Source of the DNA: an uncultured Lachnospiraceae bacterium
Lineage (GTDB): Bacteria > Bacillota > Clostridia > Lachnospirales > Lachnospiraceae
DNA: 64,000 nucleotides
Direction of reading: 5' to 3'
Assembly (NCBI GenBank): GCA_948441955.1
Contig: CAOJQZ010000005.1
Location: forward strand, 1-64,000
A program made the translations under genes and the position numbers. Below, piece after piece: positions 16,411-25,343 of the stretch (position 1 is the stretch's first letter; the number at the start of each line of letters is the position of its first letter). The notes below the pieces were generated by a model, which saw nothing but the letters and a program-made list of their open reading frames with translations, was not told the DNA's origin and did no database searches.

Positions 16411-17838
16411 CTATCGCCCTTCTATAAGACTTCCTTCCTCCAGTACGTCAAGCTCCTTTAACTGGCTTGCAACCAGGGAAAACAACTGCCTTTCCATTGT
16501 CCGCACATCCAGCAGTATCGTATCATTTGTTGTTCTCGGTATAATTGGCACCGGCAAATGCCGCATACGCTCCTCAAGCTCTGCCACACTGATTTTCTCC
16601 GGGCGTATTGCCGCCGCCATGCTTGGTATCCGTTCTAAAGGCAGAGAACCGCCTCCAATCTGAGATTCACATTTCTGCACCTCTACTTTCGCCGGAAGCT
16701 GCGCTCTCCTAAGCATCCTTACCAGCGTGCGCGCCTCCTTTTCTATCTCCTCGTGAGGCCTTGTTATCATACGGAGTACCGGCAGGTTCTGAACCGCCTT
16801 CTCCTCCGAAAGATACTCCTGAAGGACAAGCTCCAGCGCCGCAGCCGTAAATTTATCAATTCTAAGAGCCCTTGTAAGCTGGTTTTTCTTCATCCTGTCA
16901 ATGTATTTTTTCTTCCCGATAATAATTCCCGCCTGAGGACCTCCCAGAAGCTTATCCCCGCTGAAGCAGACAACATCCGCTCCCTTTCTTATAGATTCCT
17001 GTACCGTCGGCTCGTAGGTAATTCCATATTTGCTTAAATCGATAAGCACGCCGCTTCCCAAATCCTCGATTACAGGAAGGTTATGCTCTTTTGCAAGGGG
17101 TATCAGCTCGTCGATTCCTACTGTGTCCGTAAAGCCCACAATCCGATAATTACTGGTATGCACCTTAAGAAGCGCTTTCGTCTCCTCTGTAATTGCATCT
17201 TCATAATCACTGTAATGAGTCTTATTTGTCGTTCCAACCTCTACAAGAGCTGCTCCGCTTTGCTCCATTACATCCGGTATCCGGAACTTGCCTCCGATTT
17301 CCACAAGTTCGCCGCGGGACACAACTACCTCTCCTCCCTTTGCCAGAGAACTTAAAATCAACATAACTGCCGCCGCGTTATTATTCACTGCCATAGCAGC
17401 CTCCGCCCCTGTAATCTTACAGAGAAGCTTTTCAAAATGAGCGTAACGCTCCCCACGCTTTCCAGCCTCCAGATTGTATTCAAGATTAGAATATCCACTG
17501 GCTATTGCCCCAATTCTTTTCATATGCTCCCGGTTTATGGGCGCACGTCCCAGATTGGTATGAAGAATTGTCCCTGTTCCATTAACTACCATCCGCATAT
17601 TGGGCGTATGCATGGCAGCCACTGTCATTTCGATATGAGAAAGAAGAAGCTCTGTCTGCATTTTTGCCTTTTCTTCATCCTCACATTGCCCTATGAATTT
17701 TCGCAGCTTATCCATTTCCATGTGAATGGATTCCATCACAGTCTCTCTGCTGTAATGGGCAATGAGCGCCTGAATTACCTCATTTTCCAGCAGGACATCT
17801 ACTTTAGGAATGCTGCGGTACAACATATTTTTGTTCAT
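16411..17838 (-). CDS. selA: L-seryl-tRNA(Sec) selenium transferase SelA
   Basis: SelA converts Ser-tRNA(Sec) to Sec-tRNA(Sec) using selenophosphate and PLP. The product has 475 residues. The PLP lysine is Lys296 in CFSGDKLLGGPQAG (E. coli Lys295), and the family stretch VVNGTGTILHTNLGRAPI lies near residue 84. The ATG at 17838 follows GAAGGGA. It lies between selD and selB in the standard selD-selA-selB order. Confidence 0.95.
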   Translation of the reverse strand: MNKNMLYRSIPKVDVLLENEVIQALIAHYSRETVMESIHMEMDKLRKFIGQCEDEEKAKMQTELLLSHIEMTVAAMHTPNMRMVVNGTGTILHTNLGRAPINREHMKRIGAIASGYSNLEYNLEAGKRGERYAHFEKLLCKITGAEAAMAVNNNAAAVMLILSSLAKGGEVVVSRGELVEIGGKFRIPDVMEQSGAALVEVGTTNKTHYSDYEDAITEETKALLKVHTSNYRIVGFTDTVGIDELIPLAKEHNLPVIEDLGSGVLIDLSKYGITYEPTVQESIRKGADVVCFSGDKLLGGPQAGIIIGKKKYIDRMKKNQLTRALRIDKFTAAALELVLQEYLSEEKAVQNLPVLRMITRPHEEIEKEARTLVRMLRRAQLPAKVEVQKCESQIGGGSLPLERIPSMAAAIRPEKISVAELEERMRHLPVPIIPRTTNDTILLDVRTMERQLFSLVASQLKELDVLEEGSLIEGR

Positions 17839-17895
17839 ATTTTATTCCCTTCCGATAATTTTTTTCTGTTCTGCTCCTGCTGTTTTTACACAGTA

Positions 17896-18936
17896 TCAAA
17901 ACAGACGGATTAATTTGTCGCTCTTTTCCGCCACCCTGCCGATGACAGAAACTTCCGTATCCATATGCGCCTCCCGAAAATCTTTAAGCACATTTTCCAA
18001 ATCTTCCGGCGCTACGCTGATAAGCAGTCCGCCGGAGGTCTGTGGGTCGTAGAGAAGGTCAAGGTAATGCTCTTTTGTATTCCCTGTCTCCACCTTTCCA
18101 ATAGAATAGCCCCTGTTTTTGTAAGCCCCTGCAGGAACCAGACCCATCTTTGCATATGCGATTGCATCTTCAAAATATGCAATATCCTCTACATTTATCT
18201 CAAATGTCACCTCGCTGGCTCCCGCCATCTCCACACAATGTCCTAAAAGGCCGAAGCCTGTAATATCCGTGCATGCAGACACATCATAAGTCTCTACCAC
18301 CTGCTTGCCTTTTTTATTGAGGGACGCCATAACGATCTGCGCCTCACGGATTGCAGAAGGGCTTGCCATCTCCGCTTTGATGGCAGTATTTACAACGCCG
18401 CTTCCAATCTGCTTCGTGAGTACCAGAATATCTCCCGGTCTGCAGCCGTAATTTTTAAATATCTTATCAGGATGTACAAAGCCGGACACACACAAACCGT
18501 ATTTTGGTTCGTCGTCCTGTACGGAATGTCCGCCTACCAGTACTGCTCCTGCTTCTTTCACCTTCGCCGCGCCACCTGCAAGGATGTCGCCAAGTATTGC
18601 CGGATCCAGACAATTCGGAAACCCGACAATATTAAGTGCAACTGCCGGCTCGCCTCCCATCGCCCATACGTCGCTGAGGGAATTGGCAGCTGCAATCTGT
18701 CCAAACATATAAGGATCATCTACAATCGGTGTGAAGAAGTCAACAGTCTGAATCATGGCGATATCGTCCGTAACCTTATATATAGCCGCATCATCTGAGG
18801 TCTCAATTCCTACTATTAAATTGTCATCATGAAACTGGGGCAGCTTACCCAGAACCTGGGCAAGGGTCTCGGGACCTATTTTGGCCGCTCACCCTGCTGT
18901 TTTACTTAATGACGTAAGCCTGACATCTGATTTCAT
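17896..18936 (-). CDS. selD: Selenophosphate synthetase SelD (selenoprotein, UGA = Sec16)
   Basis: SelD makes selenophosphate, the selenium donor for SelA, from selenide and ATP. A gene caller would start at 18756, but the true start is ATG 18936, after AAGGAGG. The frame reads KSDVRLTSLSKTAG, meets TGA at 18889-18891 and continues AAKIGPETLAQVLGKLPQ, the conserved SelD N-terminus, where the catalytic residue is Cys or Sec. The whole protein is 346 residues, the normal length. A GAETSDDAAIY-like segment (here GIETSDDAAIY) follows. It is the first sel gene after yedF. Confidence 0.94.
18844..18876 (-). promoter_or_regulatory. SECIS-like hairpins of selD
   Basis: Downstream of the UGA, within the coding sequence, GGTC-CCGA-GACC (18865-18876) is followed by a 9-bp stem, CTTGCCCAG/CTGGGTAAG, with a short GTT loop (18844-18864). 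The second hairpin begins about 24 bases after the UGA and is the better SelB-binding candidate. Confidence 0.5.
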
Positions 18937-18995
18937 GGCTTGTTTCCTCCTTCACCTGTCATTTTTATGGAACCCTTGTTATTATGTCCCTCTCT

Positions 18996-19604
18996 CTATG
19001 GTTTTATAATCTTTCCTGCCTTTGCCATTGTCTCAACAATGCTGTACATATTGGTAACTGTTCCTACAGCCAGTTTATCCTTAAGCCCGTAATAATCCAG
19101 ACATGTGCCGCAGGTCATAATCTCCACTCCCTGTGCCTCCAGAGATCTCAAATCCTCCAGTGAATCGGAGCCTTCTGTTGTCAGTGTCGCGCCGCCGTTA
19201 TAGAAAAGCATGGTTTTAGGCAGTGTATCAAGCTGTGTCACCGCAAAAATAAATCCCTTAATTAACACCTTTCCTAATTCGTCATTGCCGCTTCCCATAC
19301 GATCGGACGATACAACTACAACCATATTGCTCCTTGCGTCCGGGGCGCACGCTGCCTCCTCTTCTCCTGTCTCTTCCTTTGGCGCGCCTTCCATAGCGAT
19401 TGTAATTTTAAATTCTCCGTCGCAAAGCTTCTCTGAAGAAACCTGTCCTCCCGTGCTTGCCGCCATCTTAGATACGTTCTGCACCGCAATCTCGTTGTCT
19501 ACCAGCACCTCGATTGTCTCAGGACCTGTAAGCGCCTGCATTGCCTTTTTGGTTTTGATAACCGGGATAGGACAATGATCCCCCATTGCATTAACTGTAA
19601 TCAT
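18996..19604 (-). CDS. yedF: YedF, TusA-DsrE two-domain selenium metabolism protein
   Basis: The product has 202 residues. The N-terminal TusA domain has GDHCPIPVIKTKKA (Cys11, CPxP), an acidic linker near residues 80-95 joins it to a DsrE/F-like domain, and CGTCLDYYGLKDKL lies near the C-terminus. This two-domain layout is the selenium-metabolism YedF family, which is found beside selD in selenium-using bacteria and is thought to carry reactive selenium. ATG 19604 is preferred, with AGGTGG upstream; the longer ORF has no binding site. It is the first gene of the yedF-selD-selA-selB-lysR operon. Confidence 0.88.
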   Translation of the reverse strand: MITVNAMGDHCPIPVIKTKKAMQALTGPETIEVLVDNEIAVQNVSKMAASTGGQVSSEKLCDGEFKITIAMEGAPKEETGEEEAACAPDARSNMVVVVSSDRMGSGNDELGKVLIKGFIFAVTQLDTLPKTMLFYNGGATLTTEGSDSLEDLRSLEAQGVEIMTCGTCLDYYGLKDKLAVGTVTNMYSIVETMAKAGKIIKP

Positions 19605-19673
19605 AAATGCTTCCACCTTTCTTTTATATAACTCACGTCTGCCTTCACAGCACATTTTTCGACATATAGATAT

Positions 19674-19702
19674 ATTCTATCACTGACGCCGCAAAAGGTA
19701 AA
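19674..19702 (-). promoter_or_regulatory. Sigma-A promoter of the yedF-selDAB operon
   Basis: TTTACC (19697-19702) and TAGAAT (19674-19679) have 17-base spacing on the minus strand, about 70 bases upstream of yedF. Confidence 0.58.
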
Positions 19703-19728
19703 CGGGGTTTTTACATTTTTTATTGCCT

Positions 19729-20385
19729 TTAAAGTCTGGCTTTAAAGACTGCTTTGTAATCTGCCGGAGGCAGAATGTGATATGCCCCGTCGGCATAGTA
19801 TGCAGGCTTCATTTCACCCTTTTTGAAAACTGTAAGGAATTCCTTCATGGTCCTTACCTCTTCCGGAAAATAGGTCGCGCATACTCCCACCTTTTCCGGC
19901 ACATGACAATCGCTGGATCCTAAAGTAAAAAGGCCCAATTCCCTGGCATAAACTGCCGCCTTTACACATGCCGCGGGAGACGTGCTCCCGTTCAGCACCT
20001 CAAGGCCGTCAAGACCTCTTACTATCCGCAGATTTGCTTCAAGCCCCCGGTTATTATTGCGGAAGGGATGGGCCGCAAAACAGACGCCTCCCTGCTCTTT
20101 TACAATATTGATAAATTCCTGTGCAGGCACCCGCTCCTTAGGATAATCCTCAATGCCAAAAGCCACAATATCACCCTGAAGAGAAAAAAATTCAATGCCT
20201 GCAAATACCGGAAAGCCTGTCCGCTCCGTATACTCTGCCGCATACTCCTTAATGCCCATGCTGTCATGGTCGGTAATGCAGATCCCTCCAAGTCCTTTCT
20301 GCTTTGCAATCTGTACCATAACATCAAGGCTTAAAAAGCTGTCCTTTGAATAAGTCATTTCATGCATGTGGGTGTCTATAAACAT
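19729..20385 (-). CDS. PHP-domain metal-dependent phosphoesterase
   Basis: The product has 218 residues. Metal-binding motifs of the PHP superfamily are present: DTHMHE at residues 4-9, ITDHDSMG near 39, an AAHPFRNN histidine near 106 and SSDCHVPE near 160. These bind two or three metal ions and hydrolyse phosphoesters such as histidinol phosphate, nucleoside bisphosphates or RNA ends; the substrate cannot be told here. The ATG follows AGGAGG. It is a single gene with its own promoter, upstream of the selenium operon and in the same direction. Confidence 0.82.
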   Translation of the reverse strand: MFIDTHMHEMTYSKDSFLSLDVMVQIAKQKGLGGICITDHDSMGIKEYAAEYTERTGFPVFAGIEFFSLQGDIVAFGIEDYPKERVPAQEFINIVKEQGGVCFAAHPFRNNNRGLEANLRIVRGLDGLEVLNGSTSPAACVKAAVYARELGLFTLGSSDCHVPEKVGVCATYFPEEVRTMKEFLTVFKKGEMKPAYYADGAYHILPPADYKAVFKARL

Positions 20386-20408
20386 AATGATTCTTCCTCC
20401 TATTATAT

Positions 20409-20437
20409 ATTATATAAATAGTAGAGCATGTCTTCAA
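20409..20437 (-). promoter_or_regulatory. Promoter of the PHP gene
   Basis: TTGAAG (20432-20437) and a perfect TATAAT (20409-20414) have 17-base spacing on the minus strand, 24 bases from the start codon. Confidence 0.6.
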
Positions 20438-20533
20438 ATAGAGTTTTGTGATATATGTATTTATATATATGTTTTATCTATATATAAATCTGGGACAGCT
20501 TGTTCTTCCTTCGAAAAAATACTCTATCTCAGA

Positions 20534-20563
20534 TTGCGCTTTACTATATCCCTGTGTTATACT
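20534..20563 (+). promoter_or_regulatory. Probable promoter of the methyltransferase gene
   Basis: TTGCGC (20534-20539) and TATACT (20558-20563) have 18-base spacing, with the RNA start about 35 bases before the gene. Confidence 0.45.
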
Positions 20564-20602
20564 CCTTATGGATTTTAGAAAAAAGGAAAAGGATATTCTG
20601 TC

Positions 20603-21463
20603 ATGTGGATTGCAAATAACTGGAAAGATTATGAGGTAATAGACTGCAGTAAAGGTGAAAAACTGGAACGCTGGGGAAAACATATTCTGATACGCCCGGA
20701 TCCGCAGGTTATCTGGGATACTCCCAGAACCGCCGGGGAATGGAAGCGTAAAAACGGACATTATCACAGAAGTTCTAAGGGCGGAGGAGAATGGGAATTT
20801 TTTGGCCTGCCCAAGCAGTGGCAGATACACTACCGAACTCTGGTCTTTAACCTGAAGCCTTTCAGTTTCAAGCATACCGGACTTTTTCCCGAACAGGCGG
20901 TGAACTGGGACTGGTTCTCCGGCAAAATCAAATCCGCCGGACGGCCTGTCAAGGTTCTAAATCTTTTTGCATATACCGGAGGCGCCACGTTGGCGGCCGC
21001 GGCGGCCGGCGCTAATGTAACACACGTAGACGCTTCGAAAGGCATGGTTGGCTGGGCAAAGGAAAACGCCGCTTCCTCAGGGCTTTCTGACAAGCCGATA
21101 CGCTGGCTTGTGGATGACTGTGTAAAATTTGTAGAACGGGAAATCCGCCGGGGTAACCATTATGACGCAGTCATCATGGATCCTCCCTCTTACGGCAGAG
21201 GCCCTAAAGGAGAAGTCTGGAAGATTGAAGACGCCGTTTATCCTCTTATTAAACTATGTACGCGTTTATTATCCGACAATCCTCTATTTTTCCTTATAAA
21301 TTCCTATACAACCGGACTTGCGCCTTCTGTACTGACCTATATGCTCAGCACAGAGCTTAAAGACTTTAAAGGACATGCCTCTTCACAGGAAATCGGACTT
21401 CCTGTGACGTCTTCCGGTCTCATTCTTCCCTGCGGCGCATCTGGAAGGTGGGAGACAGACTGA
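20603..21463 (+). CDS. Class I SAM-dependent methyltransferase (RlmI-like)
   Basis: The product has 286 residues. The SAM-binding motif LNLFAYTGGATLAAAAAGA lies near residue 118, an acidic VTHVDASKG turn follows, and the catalytic-type MDPPSYGRG lies near 197. This is the signature of the RlmI/RlmL group acting on rRNA bases. The PUA domain of full-length RlmI is missing; instead there is a beta-rich N-terminus with DPQVIW. The probable substrate is 23S rRNA, but this is not proven. The ribosome binding site (AAGGAT) is modest. It is a single gene. Confidence 0.8.
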   Translation: MWIANNWKDYEVIDCSKGEKLERWGKHILIRPDPQVIWDTPRTAGEWKRKNGHYHRSSKGGGEWEFFGLPKQWQIHYRTLVFNLKPFSFKHTGLFPEQAVNWDWFSGKIKSAGRPVKVLNLFAYTGGATLAAAAAGANVTHVDASKGMVGWAKENAASSGLSDKPIRWLVDDCVKFVEREIRRGNHYDAVIMDPPSYGRGPKGEVWKIEDAVYPLIKLCTRLLSDNPLFFLINSYTTGLAPSVLTYMLSTELKDFKGHASSQEIGLPVTSSGLILPCGASGRWETD

Positions 21464-21568
21464 AAAAAATTTAAGACATTTTTTATAGAAATTATGAGAA
21501 CTTTCGTGTATCCTATAAGATGTAATAAAATTAAAAATTAGAAATATGGAATAGAGGAGGTAAAAACC

Positions 21569-21730
21569 ATGAAAAAATATGTTTGTGAACCTTGTGGATA
21601 TGTATATGATCCGGAAATAGGCGATCCGGACGGCGGAATTGCACCAGGAACCGCATTTGAGGATATTCCGGACGACTGGGTGTGTCCGATCTGCGGAATG
21701 GACAAGAGTGTATTTGCAGAAGAAGAATAG
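21569..21730 (+). CDS. Rubredoxin
   Basis: The 53-residue protein has the four iron-binding cysteines in the standard places: C6-x2-C9-G and C39-x2-C42-G. It also has the YxYDPxxGDPDGGIAPGTxFEDIPDDWVCPxCG core. It carries single electrons in the cytoplasm, often to oxygen- or peroxide-reducing enzymes in anaerobes. AGAGGAGG precedes the ATG. It is transcribed alone, between the methyltransferase gene and a terminator. Confidence 0.95.
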   Translation: MKKYVCEPCGYVYDPEIGDPDGGIAPGTAFEDIPDDWVCPICGMDKSVFAEEE

Positions 21731-21754
21731 GCAGAAAGCCTATTCTTCTTTTTT
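21720..21754 (+). terminator. Terminator of the rubredoxin gene
   Basis: AAGAAGAATAGGC pairs perfectly with GCCTATTCTTCTT around an AGAAA loop, followed by TTTT. The stem includes the last codons of the gene. The reverse strand also gives a T-run usable by the HAD gene. Confidence 0.88.
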
Positions 21755-21761
21755 AATTCTC

Positions 21762-22427
21762 TTACAAAGTTTTGGAAATTTCTTCTCTTAGAAGAGGAAT
21801 CACTTCATGCAGGGTACCGCACCGGCAGCATGCCAGTGAAAGCACATTCTCCGGCGGCTCTAACAAATCCGGAACTACAATTACTTTAAGCCCTGCCGCA
21901 TGTGCTGAACACACCCCGGCAGGAGAGTCTTCCAAGGCCAGACAGTGCTCTGGCTGCATAGCAATAGCTGCACATGCCTTTGCATATATCTCCGGATCCG
22001 GTTTTGTGTGATGAATCATGTCCCCAAAAACTCCGCCGTCAAAATATTTGTAAATGCCCACGCTTTTTAACATCTTTATACTGTAATCCCTGCTGGAAGA
22101 GGTTGCGACAGCAATTTTGTATCCAAAATTTTTTGCATATGTAAGAAGTTCTTCTGCCCCCGGCTTCAAAGGCATCCCCTCCCTTTCCACAATCTGATAA
22201 AAATGACTGCCTGCATGCCTTGAAAATTCTTCTATATTAAAATTCTCTCCTAACGCCTCTCTGAAATAGGCATCTCTTCCTTTTCTATTCAACCCTAATG
22301 TATGATAAATGTGTTCTCCCATATGGGAGAGACCCATTGCTTCTCCTGCGTCTTCCCAGGAGCGTTTTACGATCCTCTCAGAGTCCAGAAGAAGCCCGTC
22401 CATGTCAAATACAAGTGCAGTTATCAA
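21762..22427 (-). CDS. HAD-family phosphatase/phosphoglucomutase-like hydrolase
   Basis: The product has 221 residues. HAD motifs are present: I is FDMDGLLLDSE at residue 7, II is AVATSSS near 107, III is the lysine in HHTKPDPEIY, and IV is ALEDSPAG. The helical cap after motif I is of the beta-phosphoglucomutase type, acting on sugar phosphates or similar small molecules. Translation begins at TTG 22427, which overlaps the stop codon of the small upstream gene (TTTTGA), suggesting coupled translation. Confidence 0.85.
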   Translation of the reverse strand: MITALVFDMDGLLLDSERIVKRSWEDAGEAMGLSHMGEHIYHTLGLNRKGRDAYFREALGENFNIEEFSRHAGSHFYQIVEREGMPLKPGAEELLTYAKNFGYKIAVATSSSRDYSIKMLKSVGIYKYFDGGVFGDMIHHTKPDPEIYAKACAAIAMQPEHCLALEDSPAGVCSAHAAGLKVIVVPDLLEPPENVLSLACCRCGTLHEVIPLLREEISKTL

Positions 22428-22585
22428 AATTCAATACCCTTTCCAAGAGAATCTTTCAGATAAGTGGATACTTCCTCCAGCTTACGGACAGCCTCCATCT
22501 TCTCTTCCCATTCTTCGCCTGACATTTCCTTATTAATCAGGCATTGCTGAATATGTTTTACTTCCTTAATCAATTCTTCTGTCAT
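22424..22585 (-). CDS. Small charged protein, unknown
   Basis: The 53-residue frame begins MTEELIKEVKHIQQC and is rich in Glu and Lys, predicted mostly helical. The ATG at 22585 has a purine-rich AAAGGGGG site about six bases upstream. Its stop codon overlaps the TTG start of the HAD gene, so the two are probably co-translated. I do not recognise a family. Confidence 0.6.
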   Translation of the reverse strand: MTEELIKEVKHIQQCLINKEMSGEEWEEKMEAVRKLEEVSTYLKDSLGKGIEF

Positions 22586-22696
22586 GACAATACCCCCTTT
22601 AATGAATCAGATATAATACTAGTTATAGTATACCACGTTTACAAAGATTAGGAAATAAAAATTCAATTTTTATACTCATGCCGCCGCACGCTGAGA

Positions 22697-22726
22697 GGGG
22701 GCAGAAGAACAATGTCTTCTGCCCCC
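22697..22726. terminator. GC-rich hairpin after the M20 gene
   Basis: GGGGGCAGAAGA pairs with TCTTCTGCCCCC around a short loop. A T-run is lacking on the minus strand, so it may protect a 3' end rather than terminate strongly. Confidence 0.5.
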
Positions 22727-22739
22727 GGGGGACGATATT

Positions 22740-23924
22740 TTATTGGTTTAAAAACCTTTCTGCAATTTCTACAAATAATGCGGAACCCTTATACAATACA
22801 TCCTCATCAATATTAAATCTGGGATTATGATGGGGAACATCTGTATGCTTCTCTGTATTTGACGAGCTCAGGAAACAGAATGCGCCCGGAGCCTTCTGGA
22901 GATAATATGCAAAGTCCTCCCCGCCCATATTGGGCGCCGGAAGGGATGCTATTACATGCTCTTCTCCCACAACATTTTTTGCCGCCTCCTGCGCCAGCTT
23001 TGTCATCTCATCATGATTTACAACCGGAGGCGCGCCCCAATCCATTTCTACCTCAGCCGTGCCTCCGAAAGCTGCTGCCACGCCGCAGGCAATTTCCTGT
23101 ATACGTCTTGCCTGATACTGTCTTACCTCCTCTTCAAGGGCACGGATCGTTCCTTCTATAGTGACTGTTTCAGGAATAACGTTATATACATTTCCTCCGT
23201 GTATGGAACCGATGGTTGTAACTGCCGCCTTTGTAGCCGCAATTTCTCTTGCGATAATCTCCTCCAGCGAAATCACAATATGAGCGGCAATGTTTATCGG
23301 ATCAACTCCCTTCTCCGGCGATGAACCGTGGCAGCCCTTTCCCTTTATTTTAATCACAAAACGATCAAAGGAAGCCATACAGCAGCCCGGTACGGCAATA
23401 ATCGTTCCTGCCGGTGCATCCCTGTCTATAATCGTACCAATATGCTGTCCAAATACGGCGTCCACGCCTTCCATTGCCCCGTCCTCAATCATAATCGGCG
23501 CGCCCTTTGACAGCTCCTCCGCGGTCTGGAACAAAAGCCGCACATTGCCGCATAATTCTTCCTTATGCTCACATAATACTTTAGCGGCCCCCAGGAGCAT
23601 TGCCGTGTGGGCGTCGTGACCGCATGCATGCATGCAGCCCTCATGAGTAGAAATATAATCTACCTCGTTTGTCTCCTGTATGGTAAGCGCATCCATATCT
23701 GCCCGCAGAGCAATTGTCTTACCCAGCTTTCCTCCGGTAATTTCTGCAATAATACTGCTGTCAGTCCTTGAACAGCGGTAAGGAATTCCCAGTTTTTCCA
23801 GTTCTTTTACAACATATTGCTGTGTCTTTGGAAGCATTTTCCCAATCTCCGGAATCTGATGGAGCTCTCTTCTCATTCTGACCAGATCGTCCTGTAATGC
23901 TTCGCATTCTTTCCACATATTCAT
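22740..23924 (-). CDS. M20-family amidohydrolase/peptidase
   Basis: The product has 394 residues. Zinc-binding motifs are present: ALRADMDAL near residue 72, CMHACGHDAHTAML near 97, AEELSKGA near 135 and the C-terminal GGEDFAYY. This is the IAA-amino acid hydrolase, hippurate hydrolase or N-acyl amino acid deacylase group of metallohydrolases, cytoplasmic. It follows two membrane protein genes in one operon that is divergent from a PucR regulator, so the likely job is cleaving an imported acyl- or dipeptide-like nitrogen compound. A GGAGGG site precedes the start. Confidence 0.85.
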   Translation of the reverse strand: MNMWKECEALQDDLVRMRRELHQIPEIGKMLPKTQQYVVKELEKLGIPYRCSRTDSSIIAEITGGKLGKTIALRADMDALTIQETNEVDYISTHEGCMHACGHDAHTAMLLGAAKVLCEHKEELCGNVRLLFQTAEELSKGAPIMIEDGAMEGVDAVFGQHIGTIIDRDAPAGTIIAVPGCCMASFDRFVIKIKGKGCHGSSPEKGVDPINIAAHIVISLEEIIAREIAATKAAVTTIGSIHGGNVYNVIPETVTIEGTIRALEEEVRQYQARRIQEIACGVAAAFGGTAEVEMDWGAPPVVNHDEMTKLAQEAAKNVVGEEHVIASLPAPNMGGEDFAYYLQKAPGAFCFLSSSNTEKHTDVPHHNPRFNIDEDVLYKGSALFVEIAERFLNQ

Positions 23925-23951
23925 TCTATTCCCTCCAAAATAACTATAAGC

Positions 23952-24620
23952 TTATGCTTTTTTATTTTCCCGTGTATATAATACTCTCGACCATCCAAGA
24001 CTTCCAAATACTGCTACTACAATAAGGATCCATGCCTGGGGAGCAATGGTATATTTCAAAATCAGCGGGACGCCGAGTCCAAATACTGCAACCTTTGGAT
24101 ATTTCAGTGCATATGTAGCAAAGGTGGCGCCGAAAATCGCGGATGCCGCATATTTTGTAAGCCCTGCTACAATAAATTCAGGGAGCACCGCTACAATTGT
24201 AGCGCCTAAAAATACTGCTGCTGTCGTCGCTATCAGATTTGTTATAATAGATCCGCAGATTGCCATTGTAGACACAATTTCTGCCTGAATAGAACCAGTC
24301 TCGCTGTCTGTTACCTCAAGCGCCATCGTCGCACATGGCACCCGCATATTTCCGATATTACCGGACAAGAAGCTCAAATAGGTTCCCGTCATACCCAGCG
24401 CCGCATAGTAGGACACCGGCTCTACCACATAAAATGCTCCAAATGATAATGCTACCATTCCCCAGCCGGCTAATACAACCTTCGGATCCGGCCAGCAGTT
24501 ATATGTAATACACAGCCAGAGAGCCGGCAGAAACGCAGTAAACGCCGCAAGGAGATTCGTCGGGGACCCAATCCGTACGCTTCCCCTTTTCCATTCCTTC
24601 ATCAAACTTTTATTATCCAT
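23952..24620 (-). CDS. Polytopic membrane protein, partner of the DUF5058 protein
   Basis: The product has 222 residues and about six membrane segments, with a soluble N-terminus of about 20 residues. A conserved-looking polar loop reads GNIGNMRVPCATMALEVTDSETGS. I do not recognise the family. It is sandwiched between a DUF5058 gene (12-base gap) and the M20 hydrolase gene (27-base gap), so the two membrane proteins probably form a transporter for the hydrolase's substrate. This is inference from context. Confidence 0.55.
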   Translation of the reverse strand: MDNKSLMKEWKRGSVRIGSPTNLLAAFTAFLPALWLCITYNCWPDPKVVLAGWGMVALSFGAFYVVEPVSYYAALGMTGTYLSFLSGNIGNMRVPCATMALEVTDSETGSIQAEIVSTMAICGSIITNLIATTAAVFLGATIVAVLPEFIVAGLTKYAASAIFGATFATYALKYPKVAVFGLGVPLILKYTIAPQAWILIVVAVFGSLGWSRVLYTRENKKA

Positions 24621-24632
24621 CTCACTTACCTC

Positions 24633-25343
24633 CTATACGCCTGCCAACATATCATAAATGATTCCGCACGCCATTCCAAGAATCATTGCAATTCCCAAAG
24701 TATACTCTTTGATCTTCGGAAATTTCGGTACCAGAAATTTCTGCAGAAGAGCCATAGAAATAATGCCTCCAATAACTGCCGATGCATTTCCAATTCCCTT
24801 TGCAATGTCGTTGGCATTCAGATAACCGAAAATACCGATGGAGCACGCTCCGCTTAAAACAACCAGCCACTTTGAGTCGCCGCCCGACATCCTGTCACGT
24901 ACTTTTTCAAGAGCCGGAGTAAAACATCCTGTTACAATCAGCCATCCGGCTCCGTTAAGGGCCATGACAAACCAGGTAATTGCCATGACATTCAACGTAA
25001 ATCCGGCTCCGCCAAGCTCTGCTCCTGCTGCCTCCGCCCCTAATGTCGCAGCCGTAAGCTCCGTAGGAGCCGCACCGATAATGGAAAGCCGCATCCATGC
25101 CATCGGTCCGCCGATGGAGGACATCAAACCTACCATTACGATAAACACGCCAAGTGCCGGTCCAATGGCCGAGATAAGGCCGACGCGGAACGCCTGCTTC
25201 GGTATTGCCGCCGGTACGTTCGCCTTCACCGTCATCTTCTTCGCCATTCTAATGTAAAGAACGGCCTGCAGAAGGGCGATTACCACTGTAATTCCGCACA
25301 AAAGATACACTGTGAATGAATTCGAAATTTCTACATAATCCAT
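24633..25343 (-). CDS. DUF5058-like membrane protein
   Basis: The product has 236 residues and about six membrane spans. The N-terminal MDYVEISNSFTVYLLCG resembles the start of DUF5058 proteins, and a polar segment with APTELTAATLGAEAAGAELGG lies at about residue 90-112. Function is unknown. It is the first gene of the operon with a partner membrane protein and an M20 hydrolase, divergent from pucR, so regulated uptake of an organic nitrogen compound is a reasonable guess. Confidence 0.55.
   Translation of the reverse strand: MDYVEISNSFTVYLLCGITVVIALLQAVLYIRMAKKMTVKANVPAAIPKQAFRVGLISAIGPALGVFIVMVGLMSSIGGPMAWMRLSIIGAAPTELTAATLGAEAAGAELGGAGFTLNVMAITWFVMALNGAGWLIVTGCFTPALEKVRDRMSGGDSKWLVVLSGACSIGIFGYLNANDIAKGIGNASAVIGGIISMALLQKFLVPKFPKIKEYTLGIAMILGMACGIIYDMLAGV

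Noticed and set aside
15730..16461. Plus-strand 243-codon frame opposite selB
   Set aside because: Serine- and proline-rich shadow of the selB coding strand, without a binding site.
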